From Galerina marginata (lineage: Eukaryota; Basidiomycota; Agaricomycetes; Agaricales; Galerinaceae), in the NCBI GenBank assembly GCA_023014335.1, contig JAECYW010000005.1, positions 868,001 through 932,000 on the forward strand: a stretch of 64,000 nt of DNA, read 5' to 3'. Numbering within the stretch: the stretch's first letter is position 1; every line of letters begins with the position of its first letter. A program made the translations under genes and the position numbers. Below, in pieces: positions 43,746 to 55,507 of this stretch. The notes under the pieces are model-generated. The model saw only the letters and a program-made list of their open reading frames with translations. It was not told where the DNA came from and ran no database searches.

Positions 43746-45870
43746 TGACAATTTTTAAACACCGGCATGGTTCATCAAAAAGGAAGGTCGGAGGATAATG
43801 ATCAGGGAATATATTCTGAGAGCACCAAATCTGGATGTCGGAAGGAGTCCAGGTATTCATAGGTGTTGCCGTTAGTTAGTCTGGGAGATGCCTTGAGAAT
43901 AGCTTCTTGGCACAATTCTGGCACGGTGCATTTTTACCGACGAAATTGCCATTACATCCTTAGAGGGCTACGGAGGGCAGCTCTCTGGGTAACACCACGG
44001 CAAAAGACAATTTAGAGGAGGGAAACCATGACACGTACATGGGTCTGCAGCACTCGAAATCAACAGGCTCAGAGCCAACTTCTGTTGGAGAGTCACTAAT
44101 TGACCGCTACCCAGACGCCCAGAATCCTCGAAAGAGGGTGGGTCAGTACTGGATCGCAGCGAGGCTGAACATTATTGCGAGCGAAGCGACTCGGAGCAAT
44201 CATTCGTATAGGCCTAGGAGGGTGAAATCGGTGAGCAAACAAAGCCAAATTTTACGGCGCAAAATTGAAGCTGATTTTTGGGATATACTTACATATTATG
44301 TATTGTGTGGGCTATATTTCTACTGCTTTTGCATTTTGGGAATAAGTAATTCACCGTATAATATACACAAATCTTAATTTTCACCGTATAATCTACACAA
44401 ATCTGCAGAAAATTTTGGGGATATGCGACTTTCTTTTGCGTTAAAGCGCTAGGATGGCGCAGCGAGCCAGGTCGGCGGATACGTAATTTCGCAGGTCTTG
44501 ATCATGAGCGTGAATTGCGAAGCTCGAATCACACCCAGTCACAGCGCGGGCACAGCCACCCCCGCCAAAATTTCGGCGCTCGACCGATTCACACTACTTT
44601 TCGCAGGAGAACTCACAGGTTGCGAGGTGCGATTCTCACTAAAATTTACACTTTTGGCGGATGGGAAGATCCAACTTCTCCCAAATTCACAGCAATTCAC
44701 AGCCTTTTCGCTCGTCTGATCAACGTTTGTGCAAAACCTCTCCTGGACTCCTTGGAACTGTTGAAGGGAAAAATTGACGCGGATGTTTGGCTTCTTCAAA
44801 AGCTGCCAAAACAGGCTTGTACTGTAAGGTACCCTTTTTTTATTCTCGTTATTTGGCCTTGGTTCATCTCGCGGAGGTTATGCCGTTCAAATGCCCATTC
44901 CTTTGTCCGATCTTGCTTCGTCACGGCAACTCGAAAATCTCTCCATTGGCTGTGAAGTTCCTATGATATCGAACTCCGATGAACGGAACCTGGCTCTTGC
45001 TATCGCTGGTACTGGGGATTCTGCTGCTACCCTCGTTGTGGATTATGATTTGGACACCTCTGGGGCGTCTGTGTTGCGCAGCGTAGCCGAAAATTTGAAC
45101 GCTTTGTGGCACGTTTCCGCTTACGTGGTACACTGGAGCAAGCAAAGCGGCTCGACACTGGATTGATCATAAGCTGTCCTCGAGATTAAAAGTCTTAGTC
45201 TGCTTCCTACGAAGCAAGAGTTCTCTCCGCGTCTAAATAGTTGACCAGATGGCAGAAACTCAAGCATTGGTGATGCGGGCTAATTGAAACGAGCAGGTGA
45301 TCAAGCTTATGGCGCCGGAGGGTCGAGCAGCAAGAAAGCAAAGACACTTCCAAAGCCAGCCCTTCGTTTCATTTCTAGAGTCACTTATTCGAACTCCACT
45401 GCAAGATTTCTTCTATGATAACTTGCTTTGTAGGCCATTGCTTAGCATGGCATATTCGAGTCCCCCGTTTTCTTTCACTCTAAGAAATTCAGTGTAAAAA
45501 ACGTACATGCTGGGCTGAGCTTCCACTATGAATAAGTACCGTCTAATGAGGTTGAAAAGGATGCATACGGGTCTGCGAATGAGAACGAGCAAATCCGTGA
45601 AACTCAATCAAATAGTGTTTCTATGGCAGTAGACACAGAAAGGCCAGAAAACAGTGTCATTGATGTCAGAGAAAGCACAACAGTGCTAACGGTAGGTGGT
45701 GACGGAACACATACTCTAAATACAAGGAACACCTCCTCCGTGACTAGTTGACTGAGCACATTGCCTGGACAGAGAACTGCGGACACTGTTTCGGCACCAA
45801 AACGATCCTGCTCCGAAATTTTCACTTTAGTAAAACGAGAAATAAAGGCCAAGACAAATGAAGCTCACTG
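43746..45870. other. Stretch with no recognised gene
   Basis: Frames at 44515-44955 and 44891-45166 (plus) and 44539-44799 (minus) lack domains. A TGGCGCAGCGAG followed about 70 nt later by CTCGAATC (44454-44537) is reminiscent of pol III boxes A and B, but no tRNA fold forms. The direct repeat TTCACCGTATAATNTACACA occurs twice near 44350-44402. Confidence 0.35.
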
Positions 45871-47690
45871 ATACGGCTTGATGGTTATAGACTTCCATGC
45901 CACTCGTGCTTCCCCTTCCGTTCATCGGGCTGCTGTTGCCCACTGTGCCTGTACTTCTGACCCCTACAAAAAACGCGGGCTCAAACTGCCATACACCATG
46001 GAAGCTCAAGGTCAGCACATGATGTCGCCGCTGCCATGCCAGATTGCCTGCCCTCCACCATCGAACTGGTCCTCTAGCCAACACGCTAGGGGCTTCCGGC
46101 TCGGGTGTGTCGGAGGGTGTCAGGGTGAGGAGGGTGAAAAACCGAGAGTGCAGCATCGTATCCGCTAGACGAGCCAGGTGGTGCACCTTATTCGTCGTAG
46201 TGCCCAGTCACGATGTTCAGTTTGCCAGCACCCCTTGGATCAGATCAAAAACGAACGCACTATGGGGAGCGTGGCGGCCAAACAGATTCGTATATCGGCA
46301 AATTGGGGTGATGAGCAAGGTCACCATTAATGCGGACAGGGCGATGATGGGCGCGAGGTTTTTTTGCAACCGTCAGGGAGGTATTGGCGGCAGTGTGACC
46401 ACGGTAGCCGAGCCTATGAAATGGACTGAATTCAACGGCAGTCGAGGGAGCAGTCGTGTGGCTCCATTGACGCAGGTGGAAATGGTGTCAACGGTGTGTC
46501 GTCCGAGCGTGAGCGATGTTGACGTATGTGGAACGGCGGCAGCAGTACTGGGGCCACACCATCCACGTCGATGTTAGCCCGAGGAGGAGGTGATGGTGAT
46601 GGTGGTGGTGTGTCTGCTTTGACTGCATCAACAAAGTCGGCGGCCGGCTATAAACATTTACATGATGGTAAGAGGGCGGACCGTCGGCGGGTGTGGGACT
46701 GCAATAATCACTTTAACACAAGTGGAGGAGGCCCAGCAAAGAGGAGATGACGGGGAGGTAACCGATGGCCTGTAAGCTCTGTAAGTCAAAGAAGAGGGTA
46801 ATATAATTCATAAGGGTTAGAATAAGTCACCTAGCCTCATTCGCAGCATACTAGGCAACCCCCACTGATGCCCGGGCTAAATCCATCCTAACACAAAACT
46901 CGGTGCTCGTCGCAGGCGATGTGTATGCTCTTGAGGGTTCATCAAGCAAAGGTGAAATTCTAGTCTTTTGGCCACGGTAAGTAGTATGGATTGCGATAGA
47001 CACATAAACCGACTTACCAAGTTTTTTCGCAGCCTTTATCCCCTTGGAATCGCCATTACTCACCTCATTTCCAGCGCACCTCAAGCTTGGAACGTCGGCA
47101 TTTCACGACAATGTCAACGTTCTACCATTGCCTACCATGGCCCGCCGGCCTTGTCAACTAACGAACGTGTCACCTACACCTCCCCTTGCCGCGTACATCA
47201 TCCTCTGTGCAAAGATCAGTCGAAAATCCAGCAAGAAGTCAAGCATTGGTCTCACTGCAAGACAGCCTGCCTTCTCAGCATCACCACCCATCCTGTAACT
47301 CTCAGGATCGCCTGCCGTAAAAGCCGTCTCGACTATCTCCTTGTCGTCATTGTCGCCGCTGCCCATCATTACTGCCACCTCCTTCATTTGTCATTTCGTT
47401 CTAGTTGCGCCTTGGTGCAGGTGCGGGCTGTGGGTCCTGCTTCGAACTTTGAAGCAAGGCGCTAAGTGGCGACATTAACTACGCGGCCCGGTTAACGATG
47501 TAGGCTCATGCACCTGGGACGCCGGCAACGTAACGTGAAGGTGATAGAAATGAGCCATGGGATGTAGGAGGCCGAAGGTGGGACACGGGAAGCCGGGATG
47601 GACGGCTGCCATTACACGAACAGCGGTTTTGCCTATTCCAGTCGTCGCCGTGGTCGTTTGTTTCGTTTTGTGAGGCAATTGGACGTTTAC
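45871..47690. other. GC-rich low-complexity region, no gene recognised
   Basis: GGTGATGGTGATGGTGGTGG-type runs near 46590, and short frames on both strands. It is similar in style to 1-1720 and 33330-34140, which may reflect an old repeat family or shared composition. Confidence 0.35.
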
Positions 47691-48137
47691 CAAAATGAAG
47701 GGACAGAGAAGTATGAAGGCAAAAGGAGAACGAACCTGTAAAATCTATTTTTATAACGAATGAGCACATCCGGATGGGGTGCAGGCGCATCCATCGCATT
47801 GCAAGATAAATCGAGGGAAAAAATTACATGGTTGTGTTCGCAAAGACAAAGGGATTGAGAATATCTACAAAGGATAACATTCCGTGCAGAGAAAAAAAAG
47901 GAATACATAATGAATAAACGGTGCTGAGGACGGACTTTTGATGGCATTATTAATAGAAGCATATGGTTGAACTAAAATTAGATAACGGCGTTTGCTGGCT
48001 GGTATAGCGTATCATTTAGCCGCACTAACACCCTGAGGACCTCAGGATAAAAGAACGAGCCCTATAAATAAGACTCGTACTTTTTTTCAACAAAATTATT
48101 CGAACTTGAGACTCGGGATAATACCAATACGGCGGGT
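47691..48137. other. AT-rich spacer
   Basis: Likely the 3' flank of the gene to its right (minus strand). Nothing else is visible. Confidence 0.4.
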
Positions 48138-48634
48138 TTACTGCGTGGTCGTGGGTGACAATATTGACATTTTAGTGAGAATTTCTGCGGTTTTCACCTC
48201 CTTCTCTTCCTCGAGATTGCGAATCTCTGCTAATCGTAGGGAAAGGTGAGCATGCCTCATTTGTGCATCGATTGTATCACGTATCAGCCTATCCAAAGAC
48301 CTCTGGATGACGTGAAAGAAATCCTCCGCATAATCAAGGTCTTCTTTTTTTTTGGCAACCACGGAGAACGTATCTTGAAGATTTTTAAGCATGTATCGCG
48401 GATTGGGAAAAATATAGTATCCCCACCTGGAGCACTGGTTTCAGATAAAATATCAAGAACTTCGGTTTGAAGTTTCAAGTAAAGGTTTTTGCTGCTCTCC
48501 ACCAAGGACGTGATGTTCTGCAGTTCGCTCTTCCGCATCACTTCTATATCCTGAAGTTCGATCCTGATGAGCTTCCATTGAAGGAGAGCCCTGTTCAAAG
48601 ATCGGCCCAGTTCATAGTGTTGCTGGTTGTTCAT
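48138..48634 (-). CDS. Small helical protein, 147 aa, two exons
   Basis: Exon 1 (48427-48634) and exon 2 (48138-48373) join in phase through a 53-nt intron (GTGGGG..CTTCAAG, 48374-48426), giving 147 residues. The product is almost entirely charged helix (IELQDIEVMRKSELQNITSL, then KKKEDLDYAEDFFHVIQRSL and RLAEIRNLEEEKEVKTAEIL), so it is probably a coiled-coil protein. It has no signal peptide or membrane segment. I do not recognise a family. The clean splice and coding character support it as a gene. Confidence 0.6.
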
Positions 48635-48639
48635 TTTCT

Positions 48640-49060
48640 GTAACAGTCAAATCACCAAAAATTGAAAGACGAGCAAGACGATCGCATACTTTGAAATTAT
48701 GCGCAAAAGTTGAACGGGCTGGTCAAAAGAAAAAGTGTACAATGACGAGTAGTAGACGCAATGACACCAATGGCTAGGTAACTATACTTATTATATACCC
48801 AAGCTACGAGGCCATGTGAGGACCAACAAGCGTGGTAACAAAGAATCGGCGAGTCAGGTGAAATAGGTCAACCCAGATTCAGGCTGAGGTGAATTAATCT
48901 GTGCCTTAAGGCCTTACTATAACGAAATGTTAAGCCACGGTGTTGTGCAGGGACCGTGAGGGTAATCGTACCAAGAACTTGAAGAACGAGTCACTGAGCT
49001 AACCGAACCGGTAAGCAATCGGCCCGCTCCGCAGTGCTGCAGCGACTGGGAGGAGACCAG
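48640..49060. other. Intergenic DNA, likely promoter of the helical gene
   Basis: Contains TATACTTATTATATACCC near 48784-48801 on the plus strand. No gene is visible. Confidence 0.35.
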
Positions 49061-49070
49061 TTAATGTTCG

Positions 49071-49144
49071 ATCCTGGTGCGTAAGGAAATCGATGGTTTT
49101 AGGGAGCTCAACCCGAATTTTTCCGAAACTGTACGCACCAGGAT
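49071..49144. repeat. 74-bp inverted-repeat element
   Basis: ATCCTGGTGCGTA (49071-49083) and its exact reverse complement TACGCACCAGGAT (49132-49144) bound a 48-bp loop. The left arm, preceded by ATGTTCG, resembles the ends of the element at 49394. Confidence 0.75.
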
Positions 49145-49393
49145 AACTGAGGCCGATCCAAAATGACGACAGAAACATCCGTCATTCACTGAGGTCCGAT
49201 CCTTATGCGCACAGTAATCTCTGGAGCCAGGACATGGGCAAGACAATCAATCTCACAGCTCCAATCAACACGAACCCCAAGTTTTTTTTGGAGTGACTAA
49301 CCTTGCGAGCCTTAATTTACGTTTGTCCAAATTTTTCAGGATCCCAACAAATCCTTCCCGATAACCATTTCAAACAAAGGTTCTCGTGTTTTG

Positions 49394-49539
49394 ATGTCCG
49401 ATCCTATTATGCGTACAGTTTCCGCGAAAATTGGGTAAGATCCATAGTGCGTATGAACTGGCGAAATTTGTGAGCTACCTATCGAGAGGTGTTTGATCAT
49501 GACAGAAATGGCCAAAATAGATGATTTAGGATCGGACAT
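49394..49539. mobile_element. MITE-like 146-bp element
   Basis: The exact 13-bp inverted ends ATGTCCGATCCTA (49394-49406) and TAGGATCGGACAT (49527-49539) flank non-coding DNA. Related ends occur at 49191 (GGTCCGATCCTTATGCGCAC) and near 50115 (ATGTCCGATTTTGTCCGTAC), so a small family is present. I could not define a target-site duplication. Confidence 0.6.
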
Positions 49540-49544
49540 AGTTA

Positions 49545-50317
49545 GGCATAGTCCCCCCTCCTCACCGGTCGCGTGCTTCGCTTTCTGGATGGAAGCGGAT
49601 ATTTCTCTTTACCCTAGCTTAACTCAACTTGGAAAGCCACTACTGTCATAGGCATCGATGACAAACTTATTTACGAGTAACGAAAGCCGTGTCCGAGCTT
49701 GTCCGAGTCGTCTACTCCAGCTGCAACCGCAAATACAATCGCAATGTCCTTCAGCAGCCCTCTTGCCCCCCCATGGTACCCTACATGCACATCTCTCCTC
49801 CTAAAATGCTGCCGTTTTCACTCTCTCGAACTGTCTTGGCATGTGGTTCGAGAACTCCTTGTGCTGACGTTTACGCTGTGTCCATAACAATTCGAGTTTC
49901 TAAATTCCTCTTTGTTGTTTTACGAAACCACATCACGCATTGACTGACCACACGAGGGCAGGGCGATAGAGGCGGCGGAAAGATATAGGCGAACCCGCTG
50001 CCGGTGGCGAATTAGACTAGTGAGTCATCCAGACCAGCGTGTGGAGGAGTTCCGTATAACAATAACAATAAGATGATGCGGCGGTCAAGCCCCAGTAGTT
50101 AACCCAGTAATTGACGTAATGTCCGATTTTGTCCGTACAGTGAGTTCTATCCATGTATATAGTAAGTTAAATCGTTAACTTGTTCTCCAGTGACCCTGTC
50201 AACCAATTAACTCCTGAGAAAGTCTACCGTGGGTGTTCGAGTCAGGACAATGTCCTTTAAAAGGGGAGACACACAGCTAGTGCCCTTTCCCAACATTGGC
50301 AGCAGCTCTTTCGCATA
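49545..50317. other. Intergenic DNA
   Basis: No gene recognised. A degenerate end of the 49394-type element lies near 50115. Confidence 0.4.
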
Positions 50318-51026
50318 ATGATCTCTCGGCCACTTCCTTTGATAACCCACCGTATCCCGTTTTCCGCCAAGGTCTCGTCGAAGAACCCTCCGATCACCCC
50401 GCGCTTAAAGTTTCCAGCGAAACATGTTATGAATATCTCGCATTCTGAACCTGAACGTGAGCTAACGCCATCGCTTGCTGGTTCTGACGACGAAGACGAA
50501 CCGTCAAATGCGAGCACTGATGGTGAATCTGAGTTGTCTGAACTGTCGGAGAATGAGGCCGGCCAAACTATCATTCCCACCCTCATGAAGATACCCAAGC
50601 CAGCAGGAGAGCCTGGACGGCCCCGATCGGGAGGATATAACATTGAAGAGGCCGTTGCTCCTTGGGGAAAGGAGGAATTCAACAAAGTACATGTAAGTCG
50701 TGGTCGTTCTTCTAGAACTGAATTTCGATTGAATTTACACCCAACAGATGTTTGTGAAGAAACTTGCCGATCAGAAGTTAGACAGGACCAAGTCATATAG
50801 TAAACAGAATAGTAGAAAGGTGACGGACATATGTGAAACGGTTGGATTGACGCTTTGTGTTTACTTTTTACCGTCCTTTTGATTGTGTCGACCTCATTGA
50901 CAGGTCGAGAGGCATCATGGGATCCTTGGAAAATACGAAGGGCATTGGCCAGTTCGAGCGATGCTCAAGTTGTATTTGAAAACCACGTCAGAAAATCATC
51001 GTCGCAGTCGCAAGAATAAGGAATAA
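50318..51026 (+). CDS. Uncharacterised Agaricomycete protein, 189 aa, three exons
   Basis: Exons 50318-50692, 50748-50819 and 50904-51026 join in phase through introns of 55 and 84 nt and end at TAA. The N-terminal half is acidic and Ser-rich (SLAGSDDEDEPSNASTDGES). The conserved part runs from IPKPAGEPGRPRSGGYNIEE through FVKKLADQKLDRTKSYS to GKYEGHWPVRAMLKLYLK and a basic tail (NHRRSRKNKE). I recall the block IPKP-GE-GRP-SGGY followed by W-K as typical of a common, uncharacterised Agaricomycete family. No catalytic motif is visible. A basic, short protein with an acidic linker could bind DNA, but that is a guess. A later ATG at 50429 is an alternative start. Confidence 0.78.
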
Positions 51027-53259
51027 GGCCAGATTTTGGATATGAGGGTTGGTTTGGAAAGTTGGTTTATAACCGGTTGTGGGTCATGGCTCAGCAAGGC
51101 ATGTAGTGGAGAGGGCACCGAGAGGAACTCTTGTCAACTTCTCTTGAAGAAACTGTAGTCTTGTTAGCTCCATTCCACGGGAATAACCAAAGGCGAGTTA
51201 AAGAGGGTAAGTTGTGGCTGTCCAGGGCATGGCGCTATGAGACCATGGGCGTAGAACGCCCCAAAGCGTGTCCATAAAGCAGAGAGATTCAACTTGTTTG
51301 ATACAACTTGAAGGATTCCTCGAAAAAAGGGCAGACAAAAAACTATATATGAATGGACTGGTTGAGATTTCCAGAAGAAAGATTCCATATCCTAAGTATG
51401 GAGTCAACGGCGGATTGGGGCTGGATGGCGATGCTCCGTCGTATAAAAAGAGCTACCAGGAAGGATGGTAGGTCTGTTCCTTCGCACGCCCGCTGACATG
51501 GCATTAGAAGAAGAATAAATATGGCTTGCGACTGGGGGTGAAGGAGGAGATAGGATTGTATTTCAAATTAAACTTGTCAAAGGTATGCTGATGGGCGTGC
51601 ATGTTGAGGGTGTCGTCATATGCATCGGTTTCAGTGATTCGATTGCGTTGGCACATTATAGATTCAGCTGAAGGATGAGGCAGAAGTAGATTCGAAAACG
51701 ACAAACATTAGGGCTATGCGCTCGACTTTGCTTAGATATATCCAAACGTCTTGGCATCAAGGCAAACGTGACGGTGGCCTTCGAACCCCGTGCTTGGGGA
51801 CAATGACTTGGGATTATTCGAAACTGGGGTGGAATAGCCATATCAAAGGGCCTTATCGCCTTTATTATCCCAGAACGTGCCGGCTTGCGCATATAGCTAT
51901 CCTCATTCTAGGTGCACGGGCGTGTTTTGTGAGAGAGCCGATACCCTTTATAAAACCTTGCGCGGGTACCATTGCCCCCGGAAGAGGTAAAAAATTGAAA
52001 TAACAGGATCGGCGGGGCACGTTTTGCAAGGGCCAGGAGGCTAGGGCGGAGGTTGCGAATGACGGGGTCTACAGCTGTGAGCATTTGAAGCAAAGGCGCA
52101 GTGACATTGACAGCGGACATTCCGCCCAACCTCTCCGCTCGATTCCGCCTATCCAGCTTGACAACAACACATTATTTGAGGAGCCTTCTCGGCCGCTCAG
52201 TCGCAGCTGCAACTCCGACGCGTTCCTTCTCGTCTCCGGTCGCCTTCTCCTTCACGGTCGCGTACACACCCACCCGCGTCTGTTCCGGCTCCTCCTCCTC
52301 CATCGCATCGTCCTCGTCCAGGTCCTCATCACCACCGCCCTCCTTCTTAACCTCCATATACACCTTCCCAGCTGTCCCAGCCACAGCCTGCTCTCCAGCA
52401 CTCCGCCTCTTCTCCTTCGGACTCTTCCCAGCCCACTCTTCTTCGCTCAAAAGTAGCTCATTCAGCGTCCTGATCAGCGCCATCATATCTGCTTTGCAGA
52501 CGAATGAATAAGTGCGACAGCGCAAGGAGCGCGGCCCCGGGGCCGGCTACAGCCACAGACACCCTGCCAGCCGGGTCACGACTGTCCCTCTTGGCGGGAC
52601 TATGACAAATTGATAATGGGTTTGAATGCACCAGCGCAGGCAGAAGCTGTCATGCGAGCTACGATGCGGTTGAGAGGAGGGGCAAGTGTCAAACCTCATT
52701 GAGGGTCGACAACGTGGGTGTGTGCGAGGGTCCATCTCATTACAGACAGGCTCTCGAAGATGTCCCACAGCTAGACTCCTATCGAACCGACTTCTTCAAT
52801 GATTTAGGATATACAGATTTTCTAACGACATCTTTGTCGGGCCCTGTCCAATATAATATTATATATAAATACTCAGATAAAAAGAACGGAAAATTCATAA
52901 CCCACCTCATTGTTGTGAGCAGCTAAATTTAACAGCCTTCAAGTTCGAAAAGATTTGTGTCGAGTAGATTCTAAAATGTGAGTTGCGAATAAAACGCGAC
53001 TTTCAAGGGCTTCCCGAGAAATGTCTTGTTGAACGCCGCTGAACGCTGTGCTTTGAAGGGTGGCCAGAGCAAGTAGACATTCGCATCGAAGGGAGAACGC
53101 AAGATCAAGAGTCCAAGACGATCACGCTCAGGCTGGAAAGAGCGAGCGAGGTGCTTTATTTGGTTCAACCTCCTCTGCCAAACACGCTGACTCTGGTTGA
53201 CTCGCACAGTGCACACCAATCACACACCAATATGTACCACACTTCCATCCGACATCGTC
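51027..53259. other. Stretch with no firm gene
   Basis: The best frame is 52172-52525 on the minus strand: NELLLSEEEWAGKSPKEKRR, then acidic KKEGGGDEDLDEDDAMEEEE. It could be the last exon of a gene, but the opposite strand is also open over the same interval and no splice partner is evident. Nothing else is recognised. Confidence 0.3.
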
Positions 53260-53720
53260 TTTGCTGGACCTGCGTCGGGATAGCCCTTTGCAGGTTTTCT
53301 GTATTGTTTCTCTACGCTCTACGCTGCCTTCTACACCTGTATAGATCTCTGCCTCCAACTGGGTACGTGTTTTCAGTCAATGTTTCTCCGTCGCTGAACA
53401 TCGTCTCCAGCTTTTCTTTTTTCTCTCGTTCCTTGTCAGCCATTCCGGCTTCGGTATCACGGCACTTTATTGGCATTGCTGCACCGGGATAGCCCTCTGC
53501 AGCATTCTAATATCTGCCCACGGCGTCGACTTGGCCTTTCGCTCCTGTGTCGTTCTGCCCATTTTTCCACCAAGACAATCCAAAGCTTTCTGTCCCGGTC
53601 TCTCAAATGGATTCAGGAGACTAACGTCGGCCTTCAATGTGGTATTTGCACCGGGATAACCCTCTGCAATGATCCATCGTCTCTGCTTCCGGCTTTCGCG
53701 TCGATGATAGTTCAGGCACG
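53260..53720 (+). repeat. GGGATAGCCC repeat family, array D (three units)
   Basis: Units lie at about 53271 (TGCGTCGGGATAGCCCTTTG), 53480 (TGCACCGGGATAGCCCTCTG) and 53648 (TGCACCGGGATAACCCTCTG) in the same order and similar spacing as array B. The text around unit 1 (TTTTCTGTATTG) and before unit 2 (CTTTATTGG.) also matches. Confidence 0.83.
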
Positions 53721-54084
53721 CCAAACTCCCTCAAATTTATTCAGAGACGCTGTTAAACTCAGAACCAGGAACGCTGAAGAACAGAAGGAGCGAAACACAG
53801 GCCTCGGAGACGAAGGTCTGGATGAGTAAGTCGTTGGTTTATACATTAAGCAACCGAAGTGACCTAACTTTTTAGAATCTAATTCGGTCTTGGACCAGTA
53901 GATGGTATTTACAATTTTTTTCTGCGTGTCGCTTTATACGTAGGCCATTACTTTTTTTCACTCACTCTATGCCTAACGTCTTCATTAATTTGATAGCATT
54001 AACGACGTGCTTCCAACTCTCAGAGCACACTCTTCCCTCCTTCCTTCTCAGTTATGTCTCGGCTTCGCTATTAACGGCGGCCCA

Positions 54085-54450
54085 CCAAAGTGTTTGCACC
54101 GGGACTGCCCTCTGCAGCATTTATTAGCCTTTCCAAGGAGACCACCACCGATACCATCGGCAACGAGGTCCATTTTTGTCTTCGCGCTTCAGATCACGTG
54201 ACTAATTACACGCTCTTCACCTACAATTAAGCTAGATTCTATGTTCGAATCGCCTTACTTGCTTATCCTGGATACTTCCCTCCTGTCTGTTGTTTGTGCT
54301 GCCGTCTTCCTTTTCCTAAACACGCTACTCCAGTCTCACGTCGTGTCGGGCATGTTCGTCTTCTGTGCCCGGCACTCATCGCGTTAACCCTTGGCAAGTT
54401 TTTATTTACCACAACATCTGCACAGGGACAGCCCTCTGCAGCGATCCTTT
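54085..54450 (+). repeat. GGGATAGCCC repeat family, two isolated units
   Basis: TGCACCGGGACTGCCCTCTG at about 54096 and TGCACAGGGACAGCCCTCTG at about 54421, each followed by GCAGC. They have the core and the TGCA flanks but little else of the array sequence. Confidence 0.65.
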
Positions 54451-54758
54451 ACGTCATGAACTTTCCTGCCAGCCGAACTACTCAGCCTCTTAGCTGCAGT
54501 CTACATCGGGTGGTTGTCCATGTTCCAATGATTGAGGCTCTACCAAGATCGGATACATCCGACGATTTTTGGTTGTCAATATTAATGTCACTAAATCGTT
54601 TATATTTTCAGACGCAGGAAGCTCCCTTTCGTCAAACAGGAGGGCCAAACCTTCCCGATTGAAGAAGACGAGCGGGGACAAATTGGGTACCAAATTCTCG
54701 GACTGCGCCCGTGCGTCGTAGTACCGACTGATCTGTAGCACGATAATCCATTAATTTC

Positions 54759-54781
54759 AAAAAAAAAAAAAAAAAAAAAAA
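54759..54781 (+). repeat. A23 homopolymer
   Basis: A run of 23 A follows ATTAATTTC. It could be the tail of a retroposed sequence to its left or a simple repeat. No retroposed gene is recognised directly upstream. Confidence 0.9.
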
Positions 54782-55089
54782 CTCGCAGCCAGCGGCCCAG
54801 GCTGCCGCGGCGATATCAACCGCCTGTGGATCCCGCCGCCCGCCTCATCTGCATCCCTGACCACCAACTTCTAAACGACGACTTCGCTTCGTGATGCCTC
54901 CGTGAGTACCTCCCAGCCGTTTTTTATCGTTGAATTCTTTGGGATGGCGGAAAGATGAGGAAGGATGTGGGTTACAGCAGGTCGCACCCCCATCTCCCTT
55001 CGCCGTTGGCAGGCTCATGATGGACCGTCCCGAAGCTTTGCTTCGGTGCATGCCTGTACCTTTCGCCCGCCCTCCTATTTATCGTTGGC

Positions 55090-55365
55090 CCTATCCATGG
55101 CTGACGACGTAACCCTCGTTGCCCTATCCGCGGCGATGGCGTTTTTTGTTCATCGTTGACCCTACCCGCGAGGATGGTGTTTTCCCTTCATCGTCTGTTC
55201 TACCCGCGGCTGTGGCGTTCCTATTCGTCGTTAGTCCTACCCGCGGCTGACTTTGCAGTTCATCGCATCGCCCTACCCGCGGCGACGATGTTCCTCGTTC
55301 ACCGTCGACCCTACCCGCGGTTGACAGTGCAGTTCATTGCGTCGCCCTACCCGCGGCGACGATAA
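55090..55365. repeat. CCTACCCGCGG minisatellite
   Basis: About eight imperfect units of 25-50 bp, each with C(C/T)CTACCCGCGGC or a close variant, alternate with GTTCATCG-like spacers. The last two units are nearly identical (TCGCCCTACCCGCGGCGACG at 55268 and 55342). Confidence 0.8.
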
Positions 55366-55507
55366 GCACCAGTCGGTAAACCGTTCGAAAGCTTGATACA
55401 AATACAAACCCGACCACTTACGTTACTCCAACGAACTCCTGTTCTTGACCGCCACTACCCCACCTCACGGAAGTCGATCGCCATTCTCATATGATTTTTC
55501 GTCTTTT

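Noticed and set aside
44454..44537. tRNA-like sequence (TGGCGCAGCGAG ... CTCGAATC)
   Set aside because: Acceptor and T stems do not pair, so it is not a tRNA gene. A SINE relic is possible but unsupported.
49040..49085. Box B-like GTTCGATCC as part of a tRNA or SINE
   Set aside because: It is better explained as the end of the inverted-repeat element at 49071, and no box A or cloverleaf fits.
52101..52511. Ser/Pro-rich plus frame of 136 codons
   Set aside because: It is antisense to the more protein-like but also unproven acidic frame at 52172-52525, and neither has context.
24458..54450. GGGATAGCCC units as a CRISPR-like array
   Set aside because: This is eukaryotic DNA. Spacing is about 200 bp, the spacers themselves are repeated between arrays, and units occur singly and on both strands.
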